Origin: Lumbricus terrestris
Lineage: Eukaryota; Annelida; Clitellata; Crassiclitellata; Lumbricidae
NCBI GenBank assembly: GCA_949752735.1
Contig: OX457039.1
Coordinates: forward strand, 49,039,055 to 49,103,054
Direction of reading: 5' to 3'
Length of the DNA stretch: 64,000 nt
The translations under genes were made by a program, and so were the position numbers. Below the pieces are notes generated by a model. That model was not told where the DNA came from. It was given only the letters and a program-made list of their open reading frames with translations, and searched no databases. Shown in pieces: positions 49,098 to 61,295 of the stretch (positions within the stretch are counted from its first letter, which is position 1; the number at the start of each line of letters is the position of its first letter).

Positions 49098-51980
49098 TAG
49101 TGTTGTTTTCGTTAACGAAAACGAAAACGAAAAGGGTAATTAACGAAAATGAAACGTTTTCGTTAACGAAAACGAAAACTAAAACTAAAACACGCTGACA
49201 ACGAAAACTAAAACTAAAACGAAATATGCAGCAATCAAAACTAAAAGTAAACGAAAATTGATCAAACGAAAACTAAAACGATATATGGCCAAACGAAAAC
49301 TAAATAATTTGCTCGTAATTTCACCTTACTTTCCTTATTTGTGTGTATTGTGCAAATGGCGTATTTTAGTATTGTGAGGAAGGAGATTACTCACAAGTGG
49401 GTCGTTTTACCTGTATACCCGGGGTCATAATTATGGCTCTAAACCTGTTCAAACCGGTTTGGGGATTAGGGGCTATTAATATGCAGATCAGAGTAATGCA
49501 GAACAGTGATTGTCTGAGGAAGCCTTGCAGGGCCGACAGGCAGGGTGACCAGTGGAGTTAGGTAAGATATGATTGGCCAGTGAATAGGGAGAAACAATGG
49601 TGAGGCACGTGAGAGTGAACAAAGGCTGACCGCTGGCAAGGAAGACTCTGTCTTGCTGTGGCTGGCGATGAAAAGTATAGTCGTCTCTGGTGTAGAAAAG
49701 AGCCTACTCAGCCTATATGATTGCCCTTCGAGAGAGAAACCAAGAGAAGTCCCTGGCCAGGATCTGATAATTATATTATATATATCCAGGGTGAAATTTA
49801 TTAGTCTAGGAGAATTTCTGTAGCAATATATTTTGAGGCCAAACAAGGAAACGGACCACTTTGTTTGACCCGAGGTAAGAGTAAGTCTTAGAGTTTACAA
49901 TCATAAAATATTCTCATTGATATGCTTTGCCTGTGACCTTTATTTAGTTGTGTAAAATCCTGCTAGAACTGCGTGAATCGTCGCACACTATCATATTATT
50001 CTCATTCATTCACTTCACATTACAATATTCCATTTTGGGATGTTTAGTTCTTTGCATTCATATAGGGGAGGGTGCCCCAAGACGGGACGATTCGCAGTAT
50101 TTCCTTCAAATCACCTTTGCTGATGACATTACATATTCGCTACTTCTTCCTTCCTTTAAACTGATCCTTTAACCACTATCTGGCAAGCAATTTGCAAGAA
50201 AACAATGTATGGCTTAAACGAAACAATGAACTTTTGTTGACCTACAAATCGTCCCATCTTGGGCACCGGGGTGCCCAAGATGGGACATTAAAATATCAAA
50301 TTATTTTCCCATGTTAAACACCTTAATTTAATTTATCAACTTCAGAAGATTGATGATTTCACTGTGAACAAGCAGTTTTAGCATATGCATCGTCATCGCA
50401 CTGTTCTCACCAGACAGGACAAGGCTGAATTGACAAATGGGGAGAGGGATCCCACATCGAACGAGCACACGAGAAAATGATTTACAATACACAACACTAG
50501 TTAGCGCAGCCATGACCACTAATTGATTGCGTGGTCTAAAGCTTGAATGCACCGACCTATATAATATCCTGACTAAGAAATTGTTTTACTGTGCATACTG
50601 TACAGCTGGTGTGTTGCGGGTGCCCAAGATGGGACGAGTAGTTCACCATTGGGATATACCGTGTGCCCAAGACGGGACGCGTCCCGTCTTGGGCACACAA
50701 AGCATGTCCCATCTTGTGCACTCTATGCATGATGTGTGAACGCATCAATTTTTGATGTAAACACAACGTATTATCGCTCATCTCAAAATACATGCGTTTG
50801 GTAATATATTTCCCTGTGTCTTGCCACCAAACACGTTTCAAAATGTGTCCGTACAGTGATGACTTTATGCGATTATTTAAAGTAGCAAAATATTAAGCTA
50901 ACTAGCTCAAAACAAGAAATGTTTATCTGTATATCGGATATCGTCAACACAGGGACTGAAACTCGTACATACATAGCCGAGGTAATCGTCGATTCATTGA
51001 AGGCTAATAAGAAAGAAACGCGTAAAACGACTGCGAGAAAACTGAATCGTCTCATCTTGTGCACCGTCCCGTCTTGGGGCACCCTCCCCTATCCAGACTA
51101 GTGTTATCAAACGTTCTAGCGCATGATAGACTGAGTGGTCTTTGGGATGATAGCGGGCATCTACCCTGCATCCTACATTGTACCTGTTATCATTATTCTA
51201 TGGACTCCACATGCATAGCAGAAACAAAAATTCCCTCGGCCGTTACCTGGGATATCAAAGAGTGATAAAAACTGATAAGTGCACGGATAGGTAAAACTAT
51301 ATAAAAACTGTAACTGGAAGAAGCAAAATTATTTGAGAACTTGAAGTAGAAGTAAAATTGCTTCAGGCAGAAGTGAATAAGAACCAGAAGTGATATTATT
51401 TGAGAACTAGAAGTGGAAGTAAAATCACGTCAACAGAAGTGAATAAGAATTAGAAGTAGAATTAATATAAACTAAAATATCACTGAGGGACGCTATAATT
51501 ATTTACATGTATGACCAGGGTTGATACGCAATTTTGACCTTCCTGTGGTGAGCAACTGCGTATATCGTTGTCATAAAATTTTGTATTAATTCCAAAAAAG
51601 TTATGAACTGTAATGCTGAGGTATTTATCAATTGGGCAGCAAATGACATTTCACATAATGATCACGTTTTATGTTCAGCACATCTTCGTATTGATTTGTA
51701 TCAATATAGTTTATTCAAGGAACGAAACGGTATTCACTGCTAACGAGTGTGTAGCCCCAGATCATTAAAACTAAAACTTATATTGGCATACGAAAACTAA
51801 AACTAAAACTAAAATTGGCATACTAAAACTAAAACTAAAACTAAAATTGATCCATAAAACTAAAACGAAAACTAAAACTAATATTCAGCAACAATTAAAA
51901 CTAAAACTAAAACTAAAATTAAGACTAACAATCAAAACTAAAACTAAAACTAAAATTGGGGCAATATTAAAACAACACTA
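49098..51980. mobile_element. hAT-type element, 2.9 kb, with AAAACTAAAAC arrays and perfect TSD
   Basis: Ends TAGTGTTGTTTT and AAAACAACACTA, flanked by TTTGGAGG (49090-49097, 51981-51988). Subterminal arrays of aacgaaaacg/aaaactaaaact lie at 49107-49310 and 51765-51970. A 1-kb foldback element is nested at 50064-51090; a gaagtagaagtaaaat-type repeat lies at 51310-51455. No intact transposase seen. Confidence 0.9.
50064..51090. mobile_element. Nested foldback MITE with GTGCCCAAGATGGGACG motifs
   Basis: Left AGGGGAGGGTGCCCCAAGAC and right GTCTTGGGGCACCCTCCCCT are perfect inverses. The motif gtgcccaaga(t/c)gggacg recurs at about 50245, 50268, 50621, 50661-50700 and 51050 in both orientations. 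Target duplication not resolved (AT-rich flanks). Confidence 0.8.
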
Positions 51981-52028
51981 TTTGGAGGTCAATACAAGTT
52001 ACGGTTGCCCGAGACTAACACCCTAGGC

Positions 52029-53063
52029 CAGGGGTGTCAAAGAGCTGGCCCGCGGGCCATTTCTGGCCCGCCGACGATTTTTAGTTGGCCCGCGGAGCCT
52101 TCCCTAAAGATTACAAAATTAGAGGATAAAAGTTCAAATTTTATATTTTGCAGTCAGCGCCAAATACATGGAGTTTTTTTCTTTCTGACGTCAATTTTGT
52201 ATGACGCACAGCTCTGTGTAGACTGTGTAGATGGTTTCCGTTTGGTTGTCTCTCAAGGATTCTGTCTTAGAGGATAGTATAGGTTATAGGTTACTTGTGA
52301 ACATTTTGTGGTCATGATTTTACTCTCAACGAAAGATGGCGCCCCACTTAAAATTCCGTTTCTAACGCCAAGAATCATGCTTTGAATCTCCAAAGACATT
52401 ATTTTATTTTGCAAACAAGCATTCGTCAATCTGCTTTCATAGATGTAATTATTTGAATGCCTTTGTTCTGTAAACAAGATGCGAAATTTTCCGGAACTCC
52501 GATTATCGCCCGAAAACTTGTACAAAGCGGTTAAATAATAAGAAACCAGCCATATGTATAGAAGAAAGTCCTTGGTTGTCTGTTGACAAAATTATGAAAG
52601 TTACGAAATACTTATAGAAATCTTATAATATTTAAAATGTTGTCAGAATTTAATAAGAAGCGAAAAGTGGACATTGAATAAAGATCTTTTTGCGATATTT
52701 GGATCAGATCACTAGGCTAACCAATTTTGCTCATTATTTTGTTGTAAGATGATCACACGTTAGTTACATTGGTAAGAGAGCTGGCGGCCGCGCGTCTGTG
52801 AAAGAGAGCGTGCGGGTCGCGGTTCGATTCCTGAAGGTGACTATTTCGGAGATTCAAAATCTCAGGCTAACACGGTCCGTCCACGGGGGCCTAATTGGCG
52901 TGGCGTCCATTCAAACGGGTGAGCGGTGCTGAAGGATCTCACCCTCAGGGTCGAGGCCATAAGACAGCCGCTATATAAAAATCCGATTACATTTACACTG
53001 GCCCGCCACTTGTTTGAAGATGTTCACACTGGCCCGCCACTAAAAAAAGGTTTGACACCCCTG
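52029..53063. mobile_element. hAT-type element with CAGGGGTGTCAAA ends and perfect TSD
   Basis: Ends CAGGGGTGTCAAA and TTTGACACCCCTG, flanked by CCCTAGGC (52021-52028, 53064-53071). Subterminal tggcccgc motifs recur at both ends. Inside are the repeat shared with 40205-40445 (52310-52560) and a tRNA-derived SINE (52766-52999). Confidence 0.9.
52766..52999 (+). mobile_element. tRNA-derived SINE nested in hAT
   Basis: Head with gtaagagagctggcggccgc and B box GGTTCGATTCC; the tail gctgaaggatctcaccctca matches the tail of 829-1004 (inverse there). Confidence 0.7.
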
Positions 53064-53319
53064 CCCTAGGCCTAATTTTCCTCTTTTCTCTTATTACTAT
53101 TTTTCTGACGACTTTTTAGTAATGTCCTAAATTTTTACGACCTTTTTACTCTTTATGAGGTCAGTACATGCTGTGTAGTGCATATAGACCTACCCGCGTT
53201 TAAAGAACTAAGTAAGCTAAACACAAATAGGCCCTAGGCCTTTTGTTTAGGTGAGTACACGCTGTCTACCCGCGCATACCCTCAGCCCTGCTGAGAGTCT
53301 CTCTGAGATAGCGCTACAC

Positions 53320-54944
53320 CAGCGGTTCCCAACCCGTGGCCCGCGGGCCAAAAGTGGCCCGCCTGGCCTACAAAAATGGCCCGCAGCATCTCAATGAACT
53401 AAGAAAACTATATGTAAAAATTGACAATTTGGACATGATAGAATGTATAATTCTTTTTTATTACAAATTATTTTATTTGGAAGCTAATAAATCACATCAA
53501 ACATTCTATTTTGATTCAATTATAACAATTTTATACGCCTTTAGTTAACTAAATTTTAGCCTTGTGGCCCTTTAATGTCCTTCAACTAGACCTGGGAGTC
53601 GACCCCAATAAGTCGACCCCAGTCGACTTGGTCATCCCAAGTCGGGTCGGGTCGTTTCTGCTCACCGCAACTGACCCCAAGTCGAATTTTGTAGATAGAA
53701 GTCACTTGAAGTTATTTTTACCACAAGTCGACTTAAACCGACTTGAGACACAAACATAGTTAAATTTGTCACTTCAAACCAATGATCGTGACAACATTTA
53801 AGCAGCTTTTGTTGCCTGTTTACAAGAATGAATGAGACCTTTGCTAAACAGAGACTTACTGATTTTACCGGTAGGCCTATAGGCTATCGTGCAGACTGCC
53901 GTCTGCCGATATATTCATATAATTTGTTATTCTATGCTAGAACGTCACGCTTAGGCATGCGCTTAATTACAATGGTGAAACAAAATGTTACTAAAACATT
54001 AGCACGTGTGCTTATCAAGCAAATCAGTGAACTTCTGTTGGTCAGTGAATTCGGTGCAAAGAAAGCCTATAATAAATCGACAGTTTGGCGCTACTTTGGT
54101 GCGCTACATCTGCAGACGGAAAATTATTGTAGGGCCAATTGGACAATGAAAGACTTTACGGTCAGTGAGCAGGCCTAGTAGCTATAATAGTAGCCTAGTA
54201 ACTGTAGGATGATGCACTTGCAATGCTATTTGCTAAGTTGCGGAGTGATGTTAGTGACCGAATAATTATGACAACGGACTTACAAATTATCATAATACGC
54301 CATTCAGTGCAACCAGTCCGCGGTCCCCATTTTATCTTAGACCTTGCGCGTTTTACAAATTTATTTAATATTGATATCAATAGTAAAAACAATAATAGTG
54401 AGTGTAGCCTAATCTGAATAATCACAGACAATTTATGGACAAGCTAAAATTCACAGGCCTAATAATTTGCCGTCGCATTGTCTAGGCTACTAGATGGCCC
54501 AAAGCATCACAAAACTATTCAACCTGAAACACAAACGGTCTGAAATGGGCTTAATAACACTTTAACAAATTTATGCATCAATTAAGTGTTGATGCTTCAT
54601 TACCCGGTACTCATTGGTAGGCCTAAATGAAATTAATGCTTGCAGGAAAATTGGCTTGACCTCTTGCATTAGCAGCCGTAGACTACATAGACCGCTAATA
54701 GCTAATACCATGTCAGAAGTCGACTTCAAGTCGGAAGTCGGTTGTTTTTCTGCCAAGTCGGGTCAAGTCGTTTTAACGCCGAGAAGTCGACTTCAAGTCG
54801 ACCTCAAGTCACTTTAGGGTCAAGTGGGGTCAGATTAGCTGACCAAAGTCACTCCCAGGTCTACCTTCAACTAATAAAAGTGGCCCTTGTGTCCTCTACC
54901 TTAGAAAAAGTGGCCCGACACTCCAAAAAGGTTGGGAACCACTG
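53320..54944. mobile_element. hAT-type element with CAGYGGTTCCCAACC ends and perfect TSD
   Basis: Ends CAGCGGTTCCCAACC and GGTTGGGAACCACTG, flanked by CGCTACAC (53312-53319, 54945-54952). Subterminal aagtggccc motifs recur at both ends. Most of its length is a second element (53587-54863). Confidence 0.92.
53587..54863. mobile_element. Nested hAT-type element with GTCGACTT arrays and perfect TSD
   Basis: Ends TAGACCTGGGAGT and ACTCCCAGGTCTA, flanked by CCTTCAAC (53579-53586, 54864-54871). Arrays of (a)agtcgacttcaagtcg-type words lie inside each end (53595-53750; 54715-54835). The centre carries no recognisable transposase; small ORFs there are not supported. Confidence 0.92.
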
Positions 54945-55232
54945 CGCTACACAAACTAATGACCAACATCACAGCTACTATTAACGCTTATTATGACAAA
55001 GAATAATGACGTCATTAGCTGGATAACGGTCGCGAACAGTCTTAACTTTCTGCAAATATTAATTTACAATAATTCAGCTATTTCCGTTAACATTCGATGC
55101 AGGCTGCTATCATCTGTTTCGAAATCAACACATCGAGGCTGCGATTGTCATATTATTTGCAGGCGAACATATCCAGGACACAAAATAATCGACCTGGGTT
55201 TGATCAATTTTCTCTTCCTTTAAGGCTTTAAC

Positions 55233-55723
55233 CATTGAGATGCATGATATATATAATATACACGCTAGAGAGAGTATGACGTATCTGCCCTGCAATAAGA
55301 TTTGAAGTCAAAAATTTAGCCTACAACGGTCGTATCGTTCCGACCAATCATAGGCGAGTTCTTATACAGACCAATCACACAGTCTTACAGCATCAATTTG
55401 AAAAATAAATAAAACGACATCAGCATTTTTATAATAAAACGAACATGTCGATGCTTGTTTGTTAATTTTGCAGTTTCTTGACATATTGACGAGTAAACAT
55501 CGACAAGTTCGTCTTATTATAAAAATGCTGATATTATTTTATTTATTTTCCCCCACATCGATGCTGTACGACTGTGATTGGTCGGTACGAGAAATTGCCT
55601 ATGATTGGTCGGCACAACTTTCGACAGATATGATGTGATTGGTCGGCACGACTTTCGTCGACTTCAATATAGAGACGTGATACTCCCTCTAGTGATATAT
55701 TTATTATATAATACACCTCTATG
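55233..55723. mobile_element. Foldback hAT-type MITE with 8-bp TSD
   Basis: Flanked by GCTTTAAC (55225-55232, 55724-55731). Ends CATTGAGATGCATGATATAT and the inverse of CATAGAGGTGTATTATATAA. The interior is palindromic (acatcagcatttttataata against tattataaaaatgctgatat; gaccaatcataggcg against gcctatgattggtc). Confidence 0.8.
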
Positions 55724-55836
55724 GCTTTAACAGCGACAAAACTTTTGCTGATCGCTATAATCCACGTTGACGGTCGCCAATGGCAACGTTTTGTTTTAAG
55801 AACGTTATATGTTTGAGTAACTGAAAACTATAGAAG

Positions 55837-56127
55837 ATGTCTCGTAGCCACCACCCCCAAGGATTCGGTATTAAAGGTCAATCGAATAAGCAGTTTAAGA
55901 TTTGTGGAAAAATAACTGGAGGGTTGGACCATTATCCACTTGGAATTGGGGTCAGACTTTACTATGGGGGCTTTAAGAAAGACTGGGAGGTAGAAACCCC
56001 CAAACCTCCCGGAAATTCTCATCCTGCGAATAAGCCGAAAGCCCTCCAAGGGCAGGCTGCAGGCACGGTATTTTTTAACCAGGCTGGACTCAGTCTCATT
56101 GAAAAACGATGGAGACTGGAATTTTGA
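55837..56127 (+). CDS. Possible single-exon protein of 96 residues, unrecognised
   Basis: ATG at 55837 (context gaagATGT) to TGA at 56125-56127, free of simple repeats and not inside a recognised element. It starts MSRSHHPQGFGIKGQSNKQF and has GGLDHYPLGIGVRLYYGGF, a composition like a small basic cytosolic protein. No domain, signal peptide or membrane segment seen; I do not recognise it. It could be a real small gene, an exon, or chance. A 96-codon ORF of non-repetitive sequence in this AT-rich DNA is mildly significant. Confidence 0.4.
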   Translation: MSRSHHPQGFGIKGQSNKQFKICGKITGGLDHYPLGIGVRLYYGGFKKDWEVETPKPPGNSHPANKPKALQGQAAGTVFFNQAGLSLIEKRWRLEF

Positions 56128-56279
56128 ATCTGAAATTCGTGTCAGATTTGGGAAGCCGGACAGCAGACACTGGGTATCGTTGAGTTTGCTGTGAATAATT
56201 TTATCATTGCTTCCCTCTTATCAATCATTCTCCAACTGAGGGACTGTCCCCTGCATGGTGCAGACCGCCTCGAAGCCAT

Positions 56280-58720
56280 GGCAGGCCGTTTTCGCTCTCA
56301 GACCGTCGGACGTTCTCGTTATTGAACGTTTCGTTCGTTTACGTTCTGGATATTCTAGTCGTTTTTATCTAGGTGTTCAAGTTCGCAGACGTTTTCATTC
56401 TAGGACATCTTCGTTCTTATGCGTTTTTGCTCAGGCTGGTTATGTTTTCAGCAGGGACAAAATGCGAATTGTTAAGCCATGTCAAAACTCGGAAATTACG
56501 ATACTTTTGTCATATCCTGCGACAGCAGGACAATATTGAAAATAGTGTCATGACGGGACCTAGAATATGCTGGCTCGATAACATCACGTTGTGGACCGGT
56601 CTATCGGGAGCGGCGCTATATCTTGCTGGTGTACATTGGTCCGCTCATGCAGCCAACCGTCGCGAAACGACGTCGGCGTTATGACATGACATGACTTGGT
56701 TATGTTTTCACTAGACGCCTTCGTTCCTGAGCGCTTTCGTTTTAGACTTCCTCGATCGTTCTTTGACGTTATCGTTCTGCAGATATTCTCGCCCGTGAAA
56801 GTTCTCGTTCATAGACTTTCTCGTTCTTAGACTTTCTCGTTCTTAGACACGTAAGTCATCAAAAGTACTGATGCAGTTGAACTATAGTTCTTGAGCAATT
56901 GAATTTTCGTTTAATCAAGATTTCTGGCTGGCAAAACGCACCCAAGGTTTTTGTTCTCAGACGTCTTTGTTCTACCAAAAAAATTCCTAGGCCTACGTCT
57001 TTGATCTCAGATTTAGGACTTTTTCGTTTTTGAACGTTTTCGTCTTTAGAAAATTTTTTCATAGACTTCTTGGTCTTGGACATTTCCTTATTAGACGTTC
57101 TCGTTCTTTGTCATTTTCGTTCTCATGTGTCTTCCATTCAGTTTCGTTCTTATGCGTTTTGTTTCTTAGCATGCAGAAGGCCCTCCCTATTCCTTCTCTG
57201 AGTTTTTCTTTTACGTTATCGATCGGTTTTGTTCTTGGACGTTTTGCTTGTTGAATCTTTCCGTTCTCAAACGTTTTCGTTCTTATAAATGTTCTTTCCT
57301 ATGCGTTTTCATTGTTGTTCGTTTTCATTCTCGCAGGTTTTTGTTCTGTAACGTTTTTGTTTACAAACGTCTTCTGACGTTTTTTAGTCGCTCTGTTTTT
57401 CGTACGTTCTGGTTTAAAAGCGTTTCCGTTGTTTGATACTCTCGTGCTGTTAGAATCTCAGACGTTTTCATTCATAAACTTGTTTCCTTGGACGTTTTAT
57501 TTCTTGAATGTTTCGTTTTTTAATGTTTTTTTGTAAGACATTTTTTTTCTAAGAAGTTTTAATTTGTTCTTACAGTTTTTTGTTCATAGAAGTTCTCATT
57601 CTAAGGTGTTTGTTCTCTTTCGTTTTAGTTTTTAGATTTTCTCTTTCTTTGCTATTTTCGTTCTTTATCGTTTTCGCTCTTTGAAGTTTTTTTCTTAGAC
57701 ATTTTCGTTCTAAGACGTTTTCGTTCTTACAGTTTTTTGTTCATATAAGTTCTCGTTCTAAGGTGTTCGGTTCTACTTCGTCTTCGTTATTAGATGTTCT
57801 CTTTGTTTGTACTGTTTCCTTTCTCTTGCTTTATCTTTTTGAAGTTTTTGATTCTAAGACGTTTTTGTTCCTCACCTTTTTTGTTCTTTGACGGTTTCGT
57901 TCTTTTACGTTATGTTCTTGAGGTTCTTGTTTTTGCATGTTTGTGCTCAGAAGTTTTTATTCTTAGTCGTTTTCGTTTTTAGACTTTTAGTTTTAGACGT
58001 TTTGTTCTAAGACATTTACGTTCTGTGATAGTTTCTTTGGCAGACATTTTGGTATTTTGTTCTTTGACGCTTTCTATCCGATATGTTTTCGTTCTTTGAC
58101 GTATTAGTTCTTGGAGGTTTTGTTCTCACGCGTTTCCGTTTTTATGCGTTTTCTTTCTCGAACGCTTTGTTCAGATACATTTTTTTGCTTAGGCATTTTC
58201 GTTTTTGGACGTTCTAGTTAACACACGTTTTCGTTTTTGGACGTTGTAATTGACCGACGTTTTTGGGACGTTCTAGTTGGCAGACGTTTTCGTTTTGGGG
58301 CGTTCTAGTTAACAGGCGTTCTCGTTTTTGGACGTTCTATTTGGCACTTTTTGTCTTTGTTCTAATATGCATTGTTTCTTAGATGTTTCGTTCTTTGACG
58401 TTTTCACTCTCTGGCGTTACCGTTCATTGACGTTTTTGTTCTTAGAAGTTCTTGTTTGCACGCATTTCCATTCGTAGGCGTTCTCATTCTTAGACTTTTT
58501 CTCAAGGACTCATTGTTTTTTAGATGTTTTTGTTTTGATACACTCTATTTTCACACGATCTCGTTCAAACACGTTTCAGTTGTTTGATATTTTCGTTCTG
58601 TAGCACCTCAGACGTTGTTGTTATAAACTTGTTTCCTGGGACGTACGTTTTCTGTCTTGAATGTTTCGTTCGTTCGAAGAAGTTGTCGTTCTTAGAGTTC
58701 TTTGTTCACAGAGGTTGTCG
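56280..58720. repeat. 2.4-kb degenerate minisatellite (TTCGTTCTTAGACG-type)
   Basis: Degenerate units of about 19-22 bp reading acgttttcgttcttagacg or close variants, always in the same orientation, fill this block. Interrupted by a LINE fragment at about 56463-56690. The ORFs (Phe/Leu/Ser/Val-rich) are repeat translations. Confidence 0.85.
56463..56684 (+). pseudogene. LINE reverse-transcriptase C-terminal remnant
   Basis: The frame reads ELLSHVKTRKLRYFCHILRQ, then GPRICWLDNITLWTGLSGAA and a final AANRRETTSAL. The order RKLxYFGHILR...GRPRxxWxDNIxxWTGLS...A is the classic C-terminal end of RTE/Jockey-type non-LTR polyproteins. The tail is followed by (ATGAC)n, a usual LINE 3' repeat. Truncated at its 5' end. 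Confidence 0.8.
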
Positions 58721-59625
58721 TTCTACATGTAGGCCTAAATTTAATATGAGAGAGGTTATTGTCAAATTAAGTGATCAATCCAGTGTTCAACGAAATCATT
58801 ATTAGGCCTATTAGACCTAGCTTCGAACGAAATGTTTGGCGTCAGTCCTTGAAGGCACTCAACAGCCTGTAGTGCATCGCTTGTTCGCCCATGCCATGGT
58901 AGCTGGTAGCGTCAGGGCCTGAAGTTGCGTCTCTGTAATAGGGCTATGGAATGTAAGCTTCGGTTCGTGTTATTTAGGAACACGCACGCCTTTGGCACTA
59001 TAAGTCCAGGCCTATAGGTTTCCTAGCCTTAAAAGCTTAGTCCATAATGTTGGTCCCAACTGACTTGTTGAAGTTGTTGGTCTACATCTTATCTCCACCA
59101 GTCGTCAAGGCAATTCGTTTTTATTAATGTTGACAATACTCTGTTGATATGGAATGTTGCTTTTATTTCTGTTCCAAATTCAATCTGCTTTTCTACCAAT
59201 TCTGTCAACTGTATCTTAATTTTTTTGCTGGTCAAAAAATGGACCAGCCTATGCACCGAAAGACATATTCTTTGACTGAGTCAGGCCAACGTTTTTTATC
59301 GGTTTAAAGTCAGAAGCAAGATATGGGCCTTTGTGTTGTTCTGTAACAGTTATATAGTGATTCAGACTTTCGCTGATTGATTGCCTACTATAGGGTCTAG
59401 CCTGTATGCCAATCAAATAGTATTTTTTCCAGAGGACGCTTATATCCAAAGAGTTGGATAGCCATGAAGGTTGCGCACTGTTTCAGAATGGTTCCTATTG
59501 TTGCATCTATAGAGACAATTATTTTCTTCTTCTTTAAGTTCTCTGCCCCTCTATCGTAAGATTTTAACTTCCAATGTCGCCATTCTTTTCTTTGCTATGC
59601 TTTTCTCATCAGTTCGTTGTATCCG
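58721..59625. other. Non-coding stretch
   Basis: No gene or clear repeat recognised; AT-rich with scattered taggcct words. Confidence 0.45.
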
Positions 59626-59990
59626 TCAGTCATCATCCATCTCAGCATCATCTGTCTCGGTCTTCTTATCTTTCTCCTTCCCTCCAATCTCTCTTGTATG
59701 ATTTCTCTCAGGGGACGGTCCCTTCTTAATATGTGTCCAATCTTTTGCCTTTCTCTTAAAGTTGTCATCAGCGATTTTTTCTCCTAGGCCTACCCTTTGC
59801 TGTACCTCTTCATTCGTCATGCATTCGCTCCGTCCAGCTCACCTTTTCCGTCCTTCTCCATATATCCGCATCTCAAAGGCTACCAATCTCCTGATGATCC
59901 ACGTCTCCGACCCATACAGTTACAGTACCACACTCCATACCAGTACTTTGACAAATCTATTCTTTGGATCTTTTCTCAACTCTCCTCTCA
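59626..59990 (-). pseudogene. LINE reverse-transcriptase C-terminal remnant, minus strand
   Basis: Minus-strand pieces GSETWIIRRLVAFEMRIYGE and MTNEEVQQRVGLGEKI match the order GSETWTLRK..LxAFEMxxYRRM....MTNEEVLxRVG found in RTE-type reverse-transcriptase ends. Frame changes between pieces show decay. The plus-strand ORFs here are shadows. Confidence 0.75.
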
Positions 59991-61032
59991 ACTCTCCTTT
60001 TTCGTGAGCGCATCTTTCCTATGAAATAGGCTACTATTCTTCGTTTTAGACAATTGAGACCGGAATAATAGGAGCTCCAATGTCGAAGGCGCGAGGCCTT
60101 GTCCACAGTCCACTGCTTATGACGCTATTCTGATTTTGGAACATCCATGAGCTTTTTCAGACAATTTATGTCCTTTTACTCAACAGTAATTCGGAACAAC
60201 AATAAAAGTATCCTATACGTCTTTGGCTACAATGAATGCAACGCATAATCGTGTTCGCCTGCATGTGGCAGAATCGAAACCGTTGGTCACGTAAGCGTCC
60301 ATATATCATTCTAATCTTAAGCTTCTAAACAAGAAGTCATTACTGACTGTATACGGGAACGATTACCACCAGAGCGGCAGATAATCGCACCATCGTCTCA
60401 GTCTGTAGAAACCATTAAACCAGCAGCAGCTCAGACAAGACTGTCCCTATCCATGCACCGTTCCAACAGACTATCGAGTACAACAGCCTACATCGTATCT
60501 TATGAATCCAGGTGGCTATTGTGATTTATATTATACTGTAAGATCTGTATACAACTATACATGTATCACTGAGGCTTTGTGGGGATTGGTTTGGCTGGTG
60601 TGTCGATCCATATGGACTCACAGTTTACTGAATACCAAGATAAAACATTCCATGAAACTTTTCGTCTGTTGGGAGAATAGCATTCTGACTATATGCAGCC
60701 TGTCGATGATGTGACTTTTCGCAAAAATTGAAAGAACCGAGGTGTATTCCATGCGGCGTTCTGTATTTGGAGAGGAATCATTCATAGCAGAGGTAAAACA
60801 TTGGAACTTGTAGACCAGCACGTCACCATGGCATGCATGCAATACTTACAGTAGCCTAAACAATAAGTGTCACACCAATTAATGAGTAACCTACGCACAC
60901 GTGTGTAGCAAAGAGACTATTACAGCAAAATGCAGATTAGGCCTAAGTATACATAAAACGATAGCTATCGTGACGCTGTAGAAGATGCCGAAGAATGCAG
61001 ATATATAGAGAAAAGAAACAAGAAGATGGATG
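59991..61032. other. Non-coding stretch
   Basis: No supportable gene or repeat; the short ORFs have no splice context. Confidence 0.45.
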
Positions 61033-61046
61033 TGTTGTCGTTGTCG

Positions 61047-61129
<83 letters not shown>
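61033..61129. repeat. (GTT)n microsatellite
   Basis: About 30 uninterrupted GTT units with two GTC variants at its left end. Confidence 0.95.
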
Positions 61130-61225
61130 AATGGAGACGTGCATTTAACTGAACACGAAAAACAATTCTAGCTGTAAATTGAGAACTGAAAGATTTCTTC
61201 TCCCGCTGGTAATTGCCTCCACGTA

Positions 61226-61295
61226 GGCGATAGGCATTGCCAATTGGAAATGCCTATCTCCACGAAGGCGATAGGCATTGCCAATTGGAAATGCC
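61226..61295. repeat. Direct duplication of a near-palindrome (GGCATTGCCAATTGG...)
   Basis: A roughly 28-bp segment containing gcgataggcattgccaattg occurs twice (about 61223-61252 and 61269-61296). Each copy is itself a near-perfect palindrome centred on CCAATTGG. Confidence 0.8.

Noticed and set aside
56255..57982. Phe/Val-rich ORFs in the minisatellite
   Set aside because: Repeat translations except for the LINE piece at 56463-56684.
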